The notes beneath the pieces are model-generated. The model was not told the DNA's origin, searched no databases, and was given only the letters and a program-made list of their open reading frames with translations. The translations under genes and the position numbers were made by a program. DNA of 64,000 nt from Duganella aceris. Lineage in GTDB: Bacteria; Pseudomonadota; Gammaproteobacteria; Burkholderiales; Burkholderiaceae_D. Shown piece by piece: positions 17,563 to 26,471 of this stretch (within the stretch, counting starts at the first letter, position 1; each line of letters starts with the position of its first letter). The DNA lies in contig NZ_JAADJT010000005.1 of assembly GCF_011090165.1 (NCBI RefSeq), forward strand, positions 186,001 through 250,000. The letters run 5' to 3'.

Positions 17563-19038
17563 ATGAAAAATACGATGACAACTATTTCTATGTCAAAACG
17601 CGTTACGCCGTTGCTGGCGGCGCTGATGCTCACCGCCTGCGCGGCGCCGGAATTCAAACTGCCTGCGGTCGATACGCCGTTCGCATTCAAGGAGTCAGGT
17701 GCGGCGACCGACGAAATGACGGCGGCCGATGGGACGCGCTGGAAACCGGGACGGCCGGCCGAAGCACAACCGCGCGGCGAATGGTGGCTGGCCTTCAACG
17801 ATCCAGCGCTGAGCGGCTTAATTGACGCCGCCACCATGGCCAATCAAAACCTGGCCGTGGCGGCGGCACGCGTGAAACAGGCGCGCGCCATCGCCGGTAT
17901 CGCCAAGGCAGACCGGATTCCGCAAGTCGGCGTCAACGCGGGAGCGCGGCGCAGCCAACCGTCGCCGCTGGAGCTCGGTTACCCCAAAGGCGCCAAGGTC
18001 AATCCAAGCACCATCTACCAAGCGAATCTGACGGCCAGCTACGAGGTTGACCTGTTTGGCCGGGTCGCGTCGGGCGTCGGCGCCGCGACCGCCGACGCCG
18101 CCGCCAGCGAGGCGACGTATCGGTCGGTGTTGCTGTCACTTCAGGCCGATGTGGCGCGCACCTATTTCCGATTGTGTGAAACGGATGCGGAATTAGTCAC
18201 CCTGGCCGAGGCTGTGAGCCTGCGGGAGAAGAGTGTGCAGGTCAATCGGCGCCGTTTCGAGCTCGGCGATATTGGTGAATTCGACTTGTCCCGCGCGCTC
18301 ACGGAACTGTCCACTTCACGCGCCGAAACCATCGGCCTACGCAAGCAGCGAGTCACCAACGAGCACGCGCTGGCGGTGTTATTGGGCAAGCCGGCAAGCG
18401 ATTTCGCCGTCGATGTGAATCCTTTGCTCGATGGCGCGTTCCTGCCGCTGATTCCTGCGGGTTTGCCTTCGACGCTGCTCGAGCGCCGTCCCGATATCGT
18501 CGCCGCGCAGCGCGCCATGGTGGGCGCAAACGCGCGCATAGGCGTGGCCAGGGCGGTCATGTTCCCGGCGCTCAACCTCAGCGCACAGGGCGGTGGCCTG
18601 TCCGACACCTTCGCCGATGTGTTCAGGTGGAGCAGTCGCTCCTGGGTGTTAGGAGCGCTTATGTCGATGCCCGTGATTGATGGCGGTAGAAACAAGGCCA
18701 ATATTCGGCGTAGCGAAGCTGTCTTGGAGGAATCGGTTGGAGCGTACCGCCAAAGCGTGCTGGTGGCCTTCGCAGACGTCGAGGACAATCTCGCCGGCCT
18801 GCGCATTCTGGCTGGCCAGGCCGAACAGATCGAAGGCGCTGTCACTTCCGCACGCCGCTCAGCTGTCCTCGCACAGAAGCTGTATGACGCCGGCCGTTCC
18901 AGCTATCTTGATCTGCTCGACTCCCAGCGCAACCTTAGCGTGGTGGAACGCAGCGCCGTGCAGCTGCGTGGCAGTCGTGCCGAAACCACCGTTGCACTGA
19001 TTCGTTCTTTGGGGGGCGGTTGGGGTGGCGCGTATTAG
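17563..19038 (+). CDS. outer-membrane efflux channel lipoprotein (OprM/NodT type)
   Basis: A TolC-like outer-membrane factor that completes the RND pump. From the ATG at 17563 it has 491 residues with a lipoprotein signal (LLAALMLTAC, Cys near residue 26), two OEP repeats each with long helices (about 80-270 and 290-480), and the typical LLERRPDIVAAQ and SYLDLLDSQRNL segments. A start at 17512 is possible but would run through the hairpin and spoil the signal peptide; ATGs at 17575 and 17590 remain alternatives. It is the last gene of the operon, followed by a long perfect hairpin. Confidence 0.92.
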   Translation: MKNTMTTISMSKRVTPLLAALMLTACAAPEFKLPAVDTPFAFKESGAATDEMTAADGTRWKPGRPAEAQPRGEWWLAFNDPALSGLIDAATMANQNLAVAAARVKQARAIAGIAKADRIPQVGVNAGARRSQPSPLELGYPKGAKVNPSTIYQANLTASYEVDLFGRVASGVGAATADAAASEATYRSVLLSLQADVARTYFRLCETDAELVTLAEAVSLREKSVQVNRRRFELGDIGEFDLSRALTELSTSRAETIGLRKQRVTNEHALAVLLGKPASDFAVDVNPLLDGAFLPLIPAGLPSTLLERRPDIVAAQRAMVGANARIGVARAVMFPALNLSAQGGGLSDTFADVFRWSSRSWVLGALMSMPVIDGGRNKANIRRSEAVLEESVGAYRQSVLVAFADVEDNLAGLRILAGQAEQIEGAVTSARRSAVLAQKLYDAGRSSYLDLLDSQRNLSVVERSAVQLRGSRAETTVALIRSLGGGWGGAY

Positions 19039-19066
19039 CAGCGGCTTCGTGTGATGAGCATGGTGG

Positions 19067-19093
19067 CATCGCCGCCGCTATGCGGCGGCGATG
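19067..19093 (+). terminator. hairpin at end of efflux operon
   Basis: CATCGCCGCCGC and GCGGCGGCGATG form a perfect 12-base stem with a three-base loop (TAT), 28 bases after the channel stop. The following TTCT is a weak U-tract, so termination is probable, not certain. Confidence 0.6.
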
Positions 19094-19239
19094 TTCTGAC
19101 TCAGAGGCGGCGGGACCTATCCTTGGCATTGCAGCCATTGTTGTCCGGGATGTTAGGAACTGTGGACTCTTTATCGCGAGGGGAAGCGTCCCTATTATTG
19201 GATAAGGCAATTTGCTCATTTCCACACAGGAGTATCCCC

Positions 19240-20349
19240 TTGTCCAAGCTTTTTTCGCCGTTCCAGCTCGGCCGCTACACGTTGCAGCACCGAGTGGTGC
19301 ACGCGCCGACGACGCGCCTACGCGCCAATCCGGACGACAGTCCCAGCGATCTGATGGTCGAATATTATTCGCAGCGCGCCTCTGCCGGAGGCCTGATCAT
19401 CACCGAGTCGACCCATGTTTCCTATGACAGCCGTGGCTACCTCGGCGCGCCCGGCATTTACGAAGACAGCCATATGCCAGGTTGGCGCAAAATCGCCGAC
19501 GCGGTACACGCTAAAGGTGGCGTGCTGTTCATGCAGCTGGGCCATGACGGCCGCCAGTCGCACGTTGACCTGACCGGCGGCCCGTTGCCGATCGCGCCAT
19601 CGGTGGTGCCGTTCGAGACCAACGTGCTGACGCAGGATGGCTGGGTGCCCGCTTCTCCGCACCGCGCTGTCGACGTCGATGAGATCGACATGGTGATCGA
19701 GTATTACCGCAACGCTGCCATCCGCGCCAAGGCCGCCGGCCTGGACGGCGTCGAGCTGCATTCGGCCAATGGCTATCTGGCAGATACCTTTTTGCAAGAC
19801 GGCACGAATAAACGCACCGACGCATACGGCGGCACGCGTGAAAAGCGCACCCGTTTTCTATTGGAGGTGGTCGAGGCCTTGGTTTCCGTATGGGGTGCGG
19901 ACCGCGTCGGCGTGCGCCTGTCGCCGAGTGGGCAGTGGGGCTCGATTTTCGACTCGGATCCGGAGGCGACCTTCAGTTACGCGGCGCAGCAGCTGAACAA
20001 ATTCGGCTTGGCCTATTTGCACATCATCGAGCCGCGCGTGAAGGGCGTCGAAACGCTGGATGAGCACCAGTTGCCGGTGGCATCCGAGTTCATGCGTCAA
20101 TCCTTCAGTGGTCCGATCATCTCGGCCGGTGGCTTCAACGGTGATGGTGCCGAGGCGATCGTGGCCAAGGGCGATGCCGACTTGGTGGCGTTCGGCCGCT
20201 TCTTCGCATCGAATCCTGATCTTCCGTATCGCCTGCAGCACCGTTTGCCGCTGAACGAATATGACCGTGAGGCATTCTGGGGAGGGACTCATGTTGGCTA
20301 CACCGATTATCCGGTGTACCAAGCTTCAGATTTCGCTGGCGTCGCTTGA
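19240..20349 (+). CDS. Old Yellow Enzyme family ene-reductase
   Basis: A 369-residue FMN-dependent ene-reductase (NemA/xenobiotic reductase type). It shows HAPTTRLRAN at the start of the barrel, FMQLGHDGRQS, HSANGYLADTFLQDGTN (HxxN site) and the C-terminal phosphate-binding ISAGGF and LVAFGR segments. The start is set to TTG at 19240: AGGAG lies seven bases upstream and LSKLFSPFQLGRY matches the family N-terminus, whereas the longer open frame back to 19051 has no such resemblance. It follows the efflux operon and precedes an NmrA-like gene, a combination often found in responses to reactive electrophiles. Confidence 0.92.
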   Translation: MSKLFSPFQLGRYTLQHRVVHAPTTRLRANPDDSPSDLMVEYYSQRASAGGLIITESTHVSYDSRGYLGAPGIYEDSHMPGWRKIADAVHAKGGVLFMQLGHDGRQSHVDLTGGPLPIAPSVVPFETNVLTQDGWVPASPHRAVDVDEIDMVIEYYRNAAIRAKAAGLDGVELHSANGYLADTFLQDGTNKRTDAYGGTREKRTRFLLEVVEALVSVWGADRVGVRLSPSGQWGSIFDSDPEATFSYAAQQLNKFGLAYLHIIEPRVKGVETLDEHQLPVASEFMRQSFSGPIISAGGFNGDGAEAIVAKGDADLVAFGRFFASNPDLPYRLQHRLPLNEYDREAFWGGTHVGYTDYPVYQASDFAGVA

Positions 20350-20579
20350 CCGCGGAGCGTCGACAGATTGCGTTTTGCGCGGCTGGAGAATCCACAGACG
20401 GCGGGCGATTGTTTGTTTAATTAAATTGTCTTGTGGGATGGCGCGCATCTATCTACGCCGATCCCATCGCCATAATCGCTTCATCAGGACGGACGCGAGT
20501 CCGATTCCATTCGGTCGGGAAGCGTCCGCGCTACATCGGCCTCAACTGCATATTGCAGCAACTCAAAAAAGGACTTGAA

Positions 20580-21464
20580 ATGAAATACGTAATTACTGGC
20601 AGCGCGGGCAATGTCTCCAAACCATTGGCTGAAATGCTGTTGCAGGGAGGGCATGACGTGACCGTGGTTGGGCGCAACCCGGACAATTTAAAGGCGCTGG
20701 TCGCCAAGGGCGCTAAAGCGGCGATCGGCGACCTGCACGATGTGGCGTTCCTCACTGACGCCTTCAAGGGTGCCGACGGGGTCTATCTGATGCTGCCGCC
20801 GATGTGGAATTCGGACGATCAGAAAAAGGAGAGCATCGTTTTCGCTGAAGGATTCAAGACTGCTATTCAGGCCACTGGCGTGACCAATGCCGTCTTCCTG
20901 AGTAGCTACGGCGCCCATCGTCTGGACGACGCAGGCGCCATCAGCGGCATGGGCTTGGCGGAGAAAGTCCTCAACACGCTGGATGGCGTCAATATCCTGC
21001 ATCTGCGCGCTGGCTACTTCTACACCAACCTACTGTTGTCGATTGATCTGATCAAGACGGCCGGCCACATGGGCAATATGTTCGAGATCCCAGACGGCAC
21101 CTTTACTGTGGTGGACCCCGAAGACATCGCGCGCGCTGCGGCGCAAGCGCTGACCGCCGGCATCAAGGGCCATTCTTTCCGCTACATCGTCAGCGATGAA
21201 TCGGGCACCGACGAAATCGCCACGCTGATCGGCAAAGAAATCGGCATTCCCGACTTGAAATGGCTGCGCGTACCGAAAGAGGACTTCCGTAACGTGTTGC
21301 TTAGCTACGGCTTCGCGAAAGGTGCCGCCAACGACTACGTCGAGATGTTTGAGACGCTCGATAGCGGCCGATTGTTCGAGCACTACGTGAGTTCGAAGGC
21401 TACCTATTCCGGCACGTCTATCGAAACTTTCGCCAAGAAATTCGCCGCAGTTTATAAGCAATAA
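20580..21464 (+). CDS. NmrA-like NAD(P)-binding oxidoreductase
   Basis: A 294-residue atypical short-chain dehydrogenase of the NmrA/QorB group. The N-terminal dinucleotide-binding strand-turn-helix reads YVITGSAGNVSKPLAEMLL and is followed by VVGRNP, DLHDVAFLTDAFKGADGVYLM and the SSYGAH strand. Some members are quinone reductases, others redox sensors that regulate by protein contact. The start at 20580 has an AAAAAGGA site and gives the proper N-terminus; a longer upstream frame does not. It lies 230 bases after the ene-reductase and ends before a terminator. Confidence 0.88.
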   Translation: MKYVITGSAGNVSKPLAEMLLQGGHDVTVVGRNPDNLKALVAKGAKAAIGDLHDVAFLTDAFKGADGVYLMLPPMWNSDDQKKESIVFAEGFKTAIQATGVTNAVFLSSYGAHRLDDAGAISGMGLAEKVLNTLDGVNILHLRAGYFYTNLLLSIDLIKTAGHMGNMFEIPDGTFTVVDPEDIARAAAQALTAGIKGHSFRYIVSDESGTDEIATLIGKEIGIPDLKWLRVPKEDFRNVLLSYGFAKGAANDYVEMFETLDSGRLFEHYVSSKATYSGTSIETFAKKFAAVYKQ

Positions 21465-21475
21465 TTTCAATGTCT

Positions 21476-21500
21476 GGAGCGCTCGAATAGGGCGCTCCTT
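21476..21500 (+). terminator. hairpin terminator after NmrA-like gene
   Basis: GGAGCGC (21476-21482) pairs with GCGCTCC (21492-21498), followed by TTCC. The U-tract is short. It separates the NmrA-like gene from the EthD gene, whose GGAGAG ribosome site follows. Confidence 0.5.
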
Positions 21501-21512
21501 CCGGAGAGTAGG

Positions 21513-21818
21513 ATGATTAAAGTCAGTGTAATGTATGCAAACGAGCCTGGTGTACGTTTTGATCATGATTACTATTGCAACGTCCATATGCCGCTGGTGA
21601 AGGCAAGACTAGGGTTTGCATACACGATTGATAGGGGCCTGTCGGGCGGCGTTGCCGGCAGTGCGCCTATCTATATCGGCATGTGTCATATTTTCAGCGA
21701 ATCGGTGGCGGATTTTGAACAAGCCCTGGCGCAGCACGCGGAGGAGTTGAATGGCGACATTCAGAATTTCACGGCGATCAAGCCTGTATACCAAATCAGT
21801 GAGGTTATAGTTGGGTAG
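21513..21818 (+). CDS. EthD family protein
   Basis: A 101-residue dimeric alpha/beta-barrel (ferredoxin-like) protein of the EthD family. The typical start MIKVSVMYANEPG, the YYCNVHMPLV segment and the closing FTAIKPVYQISEVI strand are present. Family members are small helper or catabolic proteins of unclear activity. It has a GGAGAG site upstream and is the last intact gene before the decayed region. Confidence 0.85.
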   Translation: MIKVSVMYANEPGVRFDHDYYCNVHMPLVKARLGFAYTIDRGLSGGVAGSAPIYIGMCHIFSESVADFEQALAQHAEELNGDIQNFTAIKPVYQISEVIVG

Positions 21819-21938
21819 GGGCGCGGAGAACTTCAGACGCTGCGAAAACTACCGCACGCCGGTTCGACCAAGGCGTGGCCTAGGCGATAGGCGGCGACTA
21901 CAGCGTGCCTAGCAAGTCCTGACCGATGCCAACCGCGC

Positions 21939-22435
21939 TTGTCCCACTCTTGGTCAACTGCGACAATTGGTATCTGGTCTATCCCCTGCGAATCGATGGG
22001 GGATGCGCTGTTCATCGCGATGGTGGTGAAATACTGCCGGCCGCTCCTTATCGGTGTGTGCGCTCGACTTGGGCAACCCGTCCTGGGGTTGCTCGATCCC
22101 CGACAACGGGAGGTGCATGATTATCTGTTGGCCTACCGCGACAAACATGTCGCCCGTGCCGTCAACAGCTATGAATACAACCAGCTGCGCTTGAATTATT
22201 GCGTCGACCGGGTGGCGGAAGAAGGTTGACCGATGTCAGTTGCTGGCACATTCGTGTGGTGGGCTTGAATGGCCAACGGATGGATGAATTGGTGGATCTG
22301 TGTGGCGTGTTTCTGGGGGAGGTCGAACGCGGCATCGAGGCACAGCGACTCCGCCTGCTGCCGCTTTTCCGCGCCATACCGCTCCATGAACTGCTGAGGG
22401 CAGGTCAGAGCGGGCTAGACGCTGAGCGCTTGTGA
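21939..22435 (+). pseudogene. frameshifted remnant of an unrecognised gene
   Basis: Two overlapping frames look like halves of one protein. The first (about 21939-22229) ends with HDYLLAYRDKHVARAVNSYE and LNYCVDRVAEEG; the second (about 22225-22435, other frame) continues with LTDVSCWHIRVVGLNGQRMD and an Arg/Leu-rich helix. One lost base near 22226 would join them. The YRDKHVA segment resembles helical proteins of the HEPN/phage-defence kind, but I cannot name the family. The 5' end is also unclear, so the gene seems dead. Confidence 0.5.
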
Positions 22436-22823
22436 AGAGTGGCTGAGCGCCGCAAGGCATAGTGTTGGCGGAGTATTCTCGCGACTCGCGACACGGTTCC
22501 GTTAGGGGCGGTGCAGACACTCAGTTGCTAATGAGCGATAGATACTGCCATTTATTGCTGAGGCTTGCCGGCGATCAAAACGCTCAAAAAGATTGGACTG
22601 GTGCGGTGAAAAGTGTGGCAAACCTCTAAGTCATTGATTTTTATAGATGATAAACGGCCTGCAAAGCCGTTTTTCAGATTTTTCATTGACGTTGCTGCGA
22701 ACCACTTGTTGAGTTAGTGATGAAGCGATGGGCGTCTGGATTCATTGCGTCGCAGTCAGGTGGCGAAGCTTTACCGATGCTACAATCGGCTTTATCCATC
22801 ATCTAGTGATACTCCTCGCAGTC
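22436..22823. other. gene-free region upstream of mntA-hepT with a terminator-like hairpin
   Basis: No supported gene in 388 bases. AAACGGC (22652-22658) pairs with GCCGTTT (22666-22672) and is followed by TTCAG, a good small terminator-like hairpin. The promoter of mntA-hepT is expected between it and 22824, but no clear boxes are visible. Confidence 0.45.
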
Positions 22824-23114
22824 ATGAAACCATCGGACGCTTTTCAAGCCAACCGCGCCGCGATCCGCAAGATCGTGGAACGGTATCGCGCGTGCAATCC
22901 TCGGGTATTCGGTTCAGTGGCGCAAGGCCGTGATACCGAACACAGCGATCTGGACATTCTGGTCGACCCGACACCCGAGACGACGCTGTTTGACATTGGC
23001 GCCATTAGGCATGAACTGCTGCAACTGCTAGGCGTGCCAGTTGATGTACTGACGCCGAAGGCGCTACCTGAGAAGTTTCGCGCCGCTGTCCTGGCCGAGG
23101 CCGTCGCTGTATGA
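22824..23114 (+). CDS. mntA: MntA-type nucleotidyltransferase antitoxin
   Basis: A 96-residue minimal nucleotidyltransferase. The signature RVFGSVAQGRDTEHSDLDIL (GSxxxG followed by the metal-binding D-x-D) is at about residues 30-50. In characterised MntA-HepT pairs this protein neutralises HepT by adding AMP units to a tyrosine near its active site. The start at 22824 gives MKPSDAFQANR, a usual N-terminus. The stop overlaps the start of hepT (ATGA), as usual for these pairs. Confidence 0.9.
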   Translation: MKPSDAFQANRAAIRKIVERYRACNPRVFGSVAQGRDTEHSDLDILVDPTPETTLFDIGAIRHELLQLLGVPVDVLTPKALPEKFRAAVLAEAVAV

Positions 23115-23470
23115 GCAAGGACGGACAGCGCTTGGAGGACTATCTGGCGCATATGCTGCAGGCAATTGAACGTATCACCCGTTATACCGAACTACTGGAT
23201 GAGGTAGCCTTTCTTCAAAACGAACTGGTACAGGATGCGGTGATACGCAATTTGGAAATCCTCGGTGAAGCCAGTAATAACGTTCAACGGCATTATCCAG
23301 AATTTGCAGCCCAGCATCCGGAATTGCCTCTCGCATTTGCTTACCAGATGCGCAACGCGGTTGCCCATGGATATTTCAAGGTTGATTACGAGATTGTATG
23401 GACGACCATTCACACCGATCTTCCCGGGCTGTATGGTCGGGTACAGGATGCCGTTTCCAGCTTGGCTTGA
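23111..23470 (+). CDS. hepT: HepT-type RNase toxin (HEPN, DUF86)
   Basis: A 119-residue HEPN-fold ribonuclease, toxin of the MntA-HepT system. The catalytic RNAVAHGY (R-x4-H, with the tyrosine that MntA modifies) is at about residues 85-92, and the N-terminal DYLAHMLQAIERITRYT helix and EILGEASNN segment are typical. Length is normal and all key residues are there, so the pair is probably functional. A truncated second copy of its first 70 bases lies at 26472. Confidence 0.9.
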   Translation: MSKDGQRLEDYLAHMLQAIERITRYTELLDEVAFLQNELVQDAVIRNLEILGEASNNVQRHYPEFAAQHPELPLAFAYQMRNAVAHGYFKVDYEIVWTTIHTDLPGLYGRVQDAVSSLA

Positions 23471-23514
23471 GCGTAAATTTCTGGTTTTACAGAACGTACT
23501 CGCACGCTCCCGAT

Positions 23515-23999
23515 TGATGGTATTTTTGATGGTATTGCGGTTGGCTCTTTTTGAAATTCTTATTTAAATCAATAGCTTGGGTGCCACGTTAATAATCGAG
23601 TGGGAATGATTCCGTAGCCTGCGCCGGCTGGCGCTGTCTGGCAAATGGATGAGATTAAGCCCCTGATTTTCAGGGGCTTTTTCTTTTTGGGGCCGCCGAT
23701 TTTGGCAAGCTCATGCAACGCCAAGCGAGCTGATTTGATGGTCCATCATGATGGTACGACGATTTGCAAGTAATGATGGAAGGCAATGAATACCATCAGC
23801 GTCGGCCGAGTTCGTGATGGTATACCTGATGGTCATTTTAGCTCTAAGTGACTGAATTTACTCAATAATTTCTACCGACCCAAACGGTCGGTGTGCTGAT
23901 GGTATTTTCGGGAAATTCGTCGCCTTTTCCCGTGTCTAAATTAGGAAGGGGTCTTCGCCAAGTTATTGATTTTATTGAGATTTTATCGGGGTGATGGTA
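23515..23999 (+). repeat. scattered TGATGGT(A) repeats in an AT-richer gene-free region
   Basis: The octamer TGATGGTA occurs at 23515, 23527, 23749, 23815, 23897 and 23992, with close forms TGATGGTC at 23736 and 23827 and TGATGGA at 23773. The 520-base stretch 23471-23990 holds no gene, only these repeats and a terminator. Their meaning is unknown; they could mark an integration or recombination boundary. Confidence 0.5.
23657..23688 (+). terminator. strong Rho-independent terminator
   Basis: AAGCCCCTG (23657-23665) and CAGGGGCTT (23671-23679) form a perfect nine-base stem with a five-base loop, followed by TTTTCTTTTT. It is some 190 bases after hepT. Confidence 0.85.
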
Positions 24000-25071
24000 T
24001 GGCGAAGGAGAGAATATTCCGGTCAGAAGGTGTTAGTCGTTGACGGCAATCATGTTCAGGTAATTTATGGTTCCACTTCACAAAATTCGCATTTCGACAG
24101 GACGACAAATACCATCCACATGATTGACCGCGATGTGCAGGCCACGGCTAACGTTACCGGGGTTTCATACGATCAAGCGTACGCGGAAATACTCGTGCAC
24201 GAAGTCGGCCGCTGGGTATACGACTTCAGAGACACGATCGCATTCAGCTATGTCCAAACCGCCACGGAGTTCAAGCAATGGTTCTTCCCCCGCGAGGGCG
24301 AATCGTCGATATTTGGCGCTGGTATCACGGCTGAGGTCCGCGATAACGGGGAGCTTTCCGCGTAACGCGAATCTCTAACATCAATGACCTGTTTTCGAAA
24401 TCCAACTCAGCGGTCGCAAGCGCGCTTAATTCAACAGCCGCTGACGTTTTCGGCACGGCAGCGCAAACAGTCGGTACATATTTCTCGCAAGACTCTGGCT
24501 ATCAGGCTGCAGCAAATAGTGCACTGAGCAACTGGTCTCCGGAGCCGACCAATTACATACCGGCGTTTTACGGTGATTCGGCGGGTGATTACTCGGGTGG
24601 ATGTGTTGAAATTGAATCCATTCTGCCGTGCGGTAAAACAGCTGGAGAAGTCCACGTTGGCGACGAGTTGGAATTGGCAGACGAGGAAAGCCTGCGTTCA
24701 GCAGTTGGAGTTGTGGTACGCGGAATCCATCGCAATTGCTGGGGGAGTTTGTTGCGGTCCGATTCGATGAGGCAGACGTTACGCGTTGCGGGTGGGAGAG
24801 AGTGGTCTCAGTTGATGGCGTGGGCATGATCAACGTACAGCATATCGCCGTCGGAGATCGTTCATTTTGGGCCGGGCGGCTTAAAGGACGGTATATTCTT
24901 CATCACAACATGAAAATGATTCCAGGTGATGGCGGCGGATGGGATTGGGGCTGGAATAACGTGGTCGTCAATGCAGTTCCGTTTAACTCGAACGTTGCCA
25001 GCGGACTGTACGACGAGTACGGTAGGCCAAAAGTCGGTAGTGTAGGAATCAGCAGCACGGAACTCACGTGA
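23991..25071 (+). pseudogene. broken gene with Hint (intein-like) domain
   Basis: Three frames follow each other. Frame A (23991-24365) has an HEVGRW motif reminiscent of a metallopeptidase helix. One missing base near 24356 moves to frame B, which continues SRVTRISNINDLFSKSN and reaches a Hint-domain start: a Cys after GG (24602) and GKTAGEVHVGDELELAD. A second shift plus a probable internal deletion near 24710-24740 leads to frame C (24736-25071), with LGEFVAVRF, VQHIAVGDRSFWAG and the closing LHHNMK of the Hint fold (HHN at 24901). The 5' end is also missing. Hint domains self-cleave; this copy is dead unless the shifts are sequencing errors. Confidence 0.6.
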
Positions 25072-25082
25072 AGGGCCTTTCA

Positions 25083-25583
25083 ATGCGCCAGTTTTCAGCA
25101 ACCTTAATGTTTTCCGCATATTGTCTACTTTCTTTTGCCGCGACTATATCGCTTAATGCTGGGGCTCAACCCTTACAAGCGGCGGTATTGTGGATGGCAG
25201 AACCAGCTCCATTCGACCCACTTTCGGTCAACCGGAATTTTGCTGCGGGAATGGGAAGTGCAAAGTGCGCGGACCAGCAAGGCCATACTGATTGCATAGC
25301 CGTGGGAGACCATGCCGAAATGCGCTGGCGCGCAAATTCGCAGAAAAAGGGTTCTGCTGAAACAGGTTACTTGCGCCTGACGCTGAATGGTTGCGTGAAC
25401 CGGCGGGAGGTTGAAGAAGTGCTGGCTGCGCCGCTTCGGCTCGATGCCAGCGGCATACCGGATCGGTCGACAGTCATTACGCTTTCCACCCGGCACTGGA
25501 CGCCTGACCAAACTTGGCGCGTCGATCTGGCGTTCAATGGAGATTGCGCGACGATCTTGACGATGGCGACGGTGCCTTTCTAG
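25083..25583 (+). CDS. hypothetical secreted protein
   Basis: A 166-residue protein I do not recognise. It starts with a signal peptide (LMFSAYCLLSFAATISLNAGA, cleavage around residue 28) and has four cysteines in the mature part, two of them near GSAKCADQQGHTDCIAVG, suggesting a disulfide-bonded periplasmic domain. The ATG at 25083 is preceded by AAGGG; a GTG at 25068 would overlap the stop of the broken Hint gene. This tight spacing suggests the two were once one operon, perhaps a protein and its partner. Function unknown. Confidence 0.6.
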   Translation: MRQFSATLMFSAYCLLSFAATISLNAGAQPLQAAVLWMAEPAPFDPLSVNRNFAAGMGSAKCADQQGHTDCIAVGDHAEMRWRANSQKKGSAETGYLRLTLNGCVNRREVEEVLAAPLRLDASGIPDRSTVITLSTRHWTPDQTWRVDLAFNGDCATILTMATVPF

Positions 25584-25594
25584 TTTAAATTTAG

Positions 25595-26059
25595 TGCGGC
25601 TTCGACCACGCGGAGGCCGCCGACTTGGGCCGCAAAACAGTGTTCAACCATTTCGCTCGCAAGGAGGACATGTTTTTCGATCTTGACGAGGCAGCACGCA
25701 TAGACATGTACGCCGCGTTGCAGACCCGCGGTCGCGATGTTGCGCCGCTCGAGGCGCTTCGCCTGTTTGCCCATCGCATCGTTAGGGAACGACAGTCCTA
25801 TATTCGCTTCTTCGACGGGAGTAGGAAATTCATCGAGACGATCAACGCCCGCGAAACACTCAAGGCACGTGCTCGGGCCATCCGAGATGAATTGACCGAG
25901 TCGATTAGTGCAGCTCTGGCCGGTACCGTCGGTAGAGAACCAGAAGATCTGGACGCGGAACTCGCCGCGACCCTGCTTGTCGCATGCTGGGCATTAGATG
26001 CCGCCGATGTCACGGAAGTCCACGCCATGTGCATACAAAAAAGCATGCGCCGTTGCTAG
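25595..26059 (+). pseudogene. TetR family regulator lacking its N-terminus
   Basis: The frame 25595-26059 starts inside a TetR DNA-binding domain: GFDHAEAADLGRKTVFNHF is the end of the helix-turn-helix with helix 3 and the start of helix 4, followed by ARKEDMFFD and a full-looking ligand domain. The first 25-30 residues, including helix 1, are missing and a stop codon (25592-25594) closes the frame upstream. The 5' edge therefore marks a deletion or insertion breakpoint at about 25595. It cannot make a normal DNA-binding repressor. Confidence 0.75.
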
Positions 26060-26089
26060 CAGAACTACTAACCAACGCCGCCACCTGTT

Positions 26090-26253
26090 CTCACTGACCG
26101 CATCGATGCACTCGGTGCGTTCAGGCTGACCGGCCCATCGAGAACAGGTAAGTCTTGGATCGCCTGCGCGCTGGGCAACCATGCTTGCCGCCTTGGCTTG
26201 TCGTTTTATTTTGTGCGCCTGCCAGCGTCTTGTTGCGCTTCGCGTAGCGCCTG
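26090..26253 (+). mobile_element. istB fragment of an IS21-family element
   Basis: This frame reads RIDALGAFRLTG, then PSRTGKSWIACALGNHACRL and FYFVRLP, which matches the Walker A region of the IstB helper ATPase (usual form TGPTGxGKTWLACALGxxAC). Only about 50 codons remain, ending in a stop at 26251-26253; no transposase gene, inverted ends or second half are visible. It is a relic. Confidence 0.7.
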
Positions 26254-26471
26254 ATATTGCATGAAGCCGGCCCAGAAAACGAACGCCCGGGCAAGCGCGG
26301 CGATTAGGGCGTTAAACCTCCAAAAGAGTCGCTAGTTTGGCCGTATTCAGCCAACGCCTGTGAGATATCGTTCATTGATAACACATCTGTTGGCGACGCA
26401 TTGATGCGACGGGATCGATTGTCGCTCGAAGTTTGTGATGCTACAGGCTGGCTTTCGCGGCTTTTGATGGT
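26254..26471. other. gene-free debris between istB relic and hepT relic
   Basis: About 220 bases with no supported gene. The minus strand at 26225-26320 reads LIAALARAFVFWAGFMQYQA, which could be a transposase or recombinase scrap, but the match is too short to name. Confidence 0.3.

Noticed and set aside
19051..19239. N-terminal extension of the second ene-reductase
   Set aside because: It contains the operon-end hairpin and has no family resemblance; the TTG at 19240 has an ideal ribosome site.
23591..23690. tRNA or tmRNA 3' end as an integration site before the terminator
   Set aside because: No cloverleaf or T-loop sequence could be found; the terminator alone is not enough.
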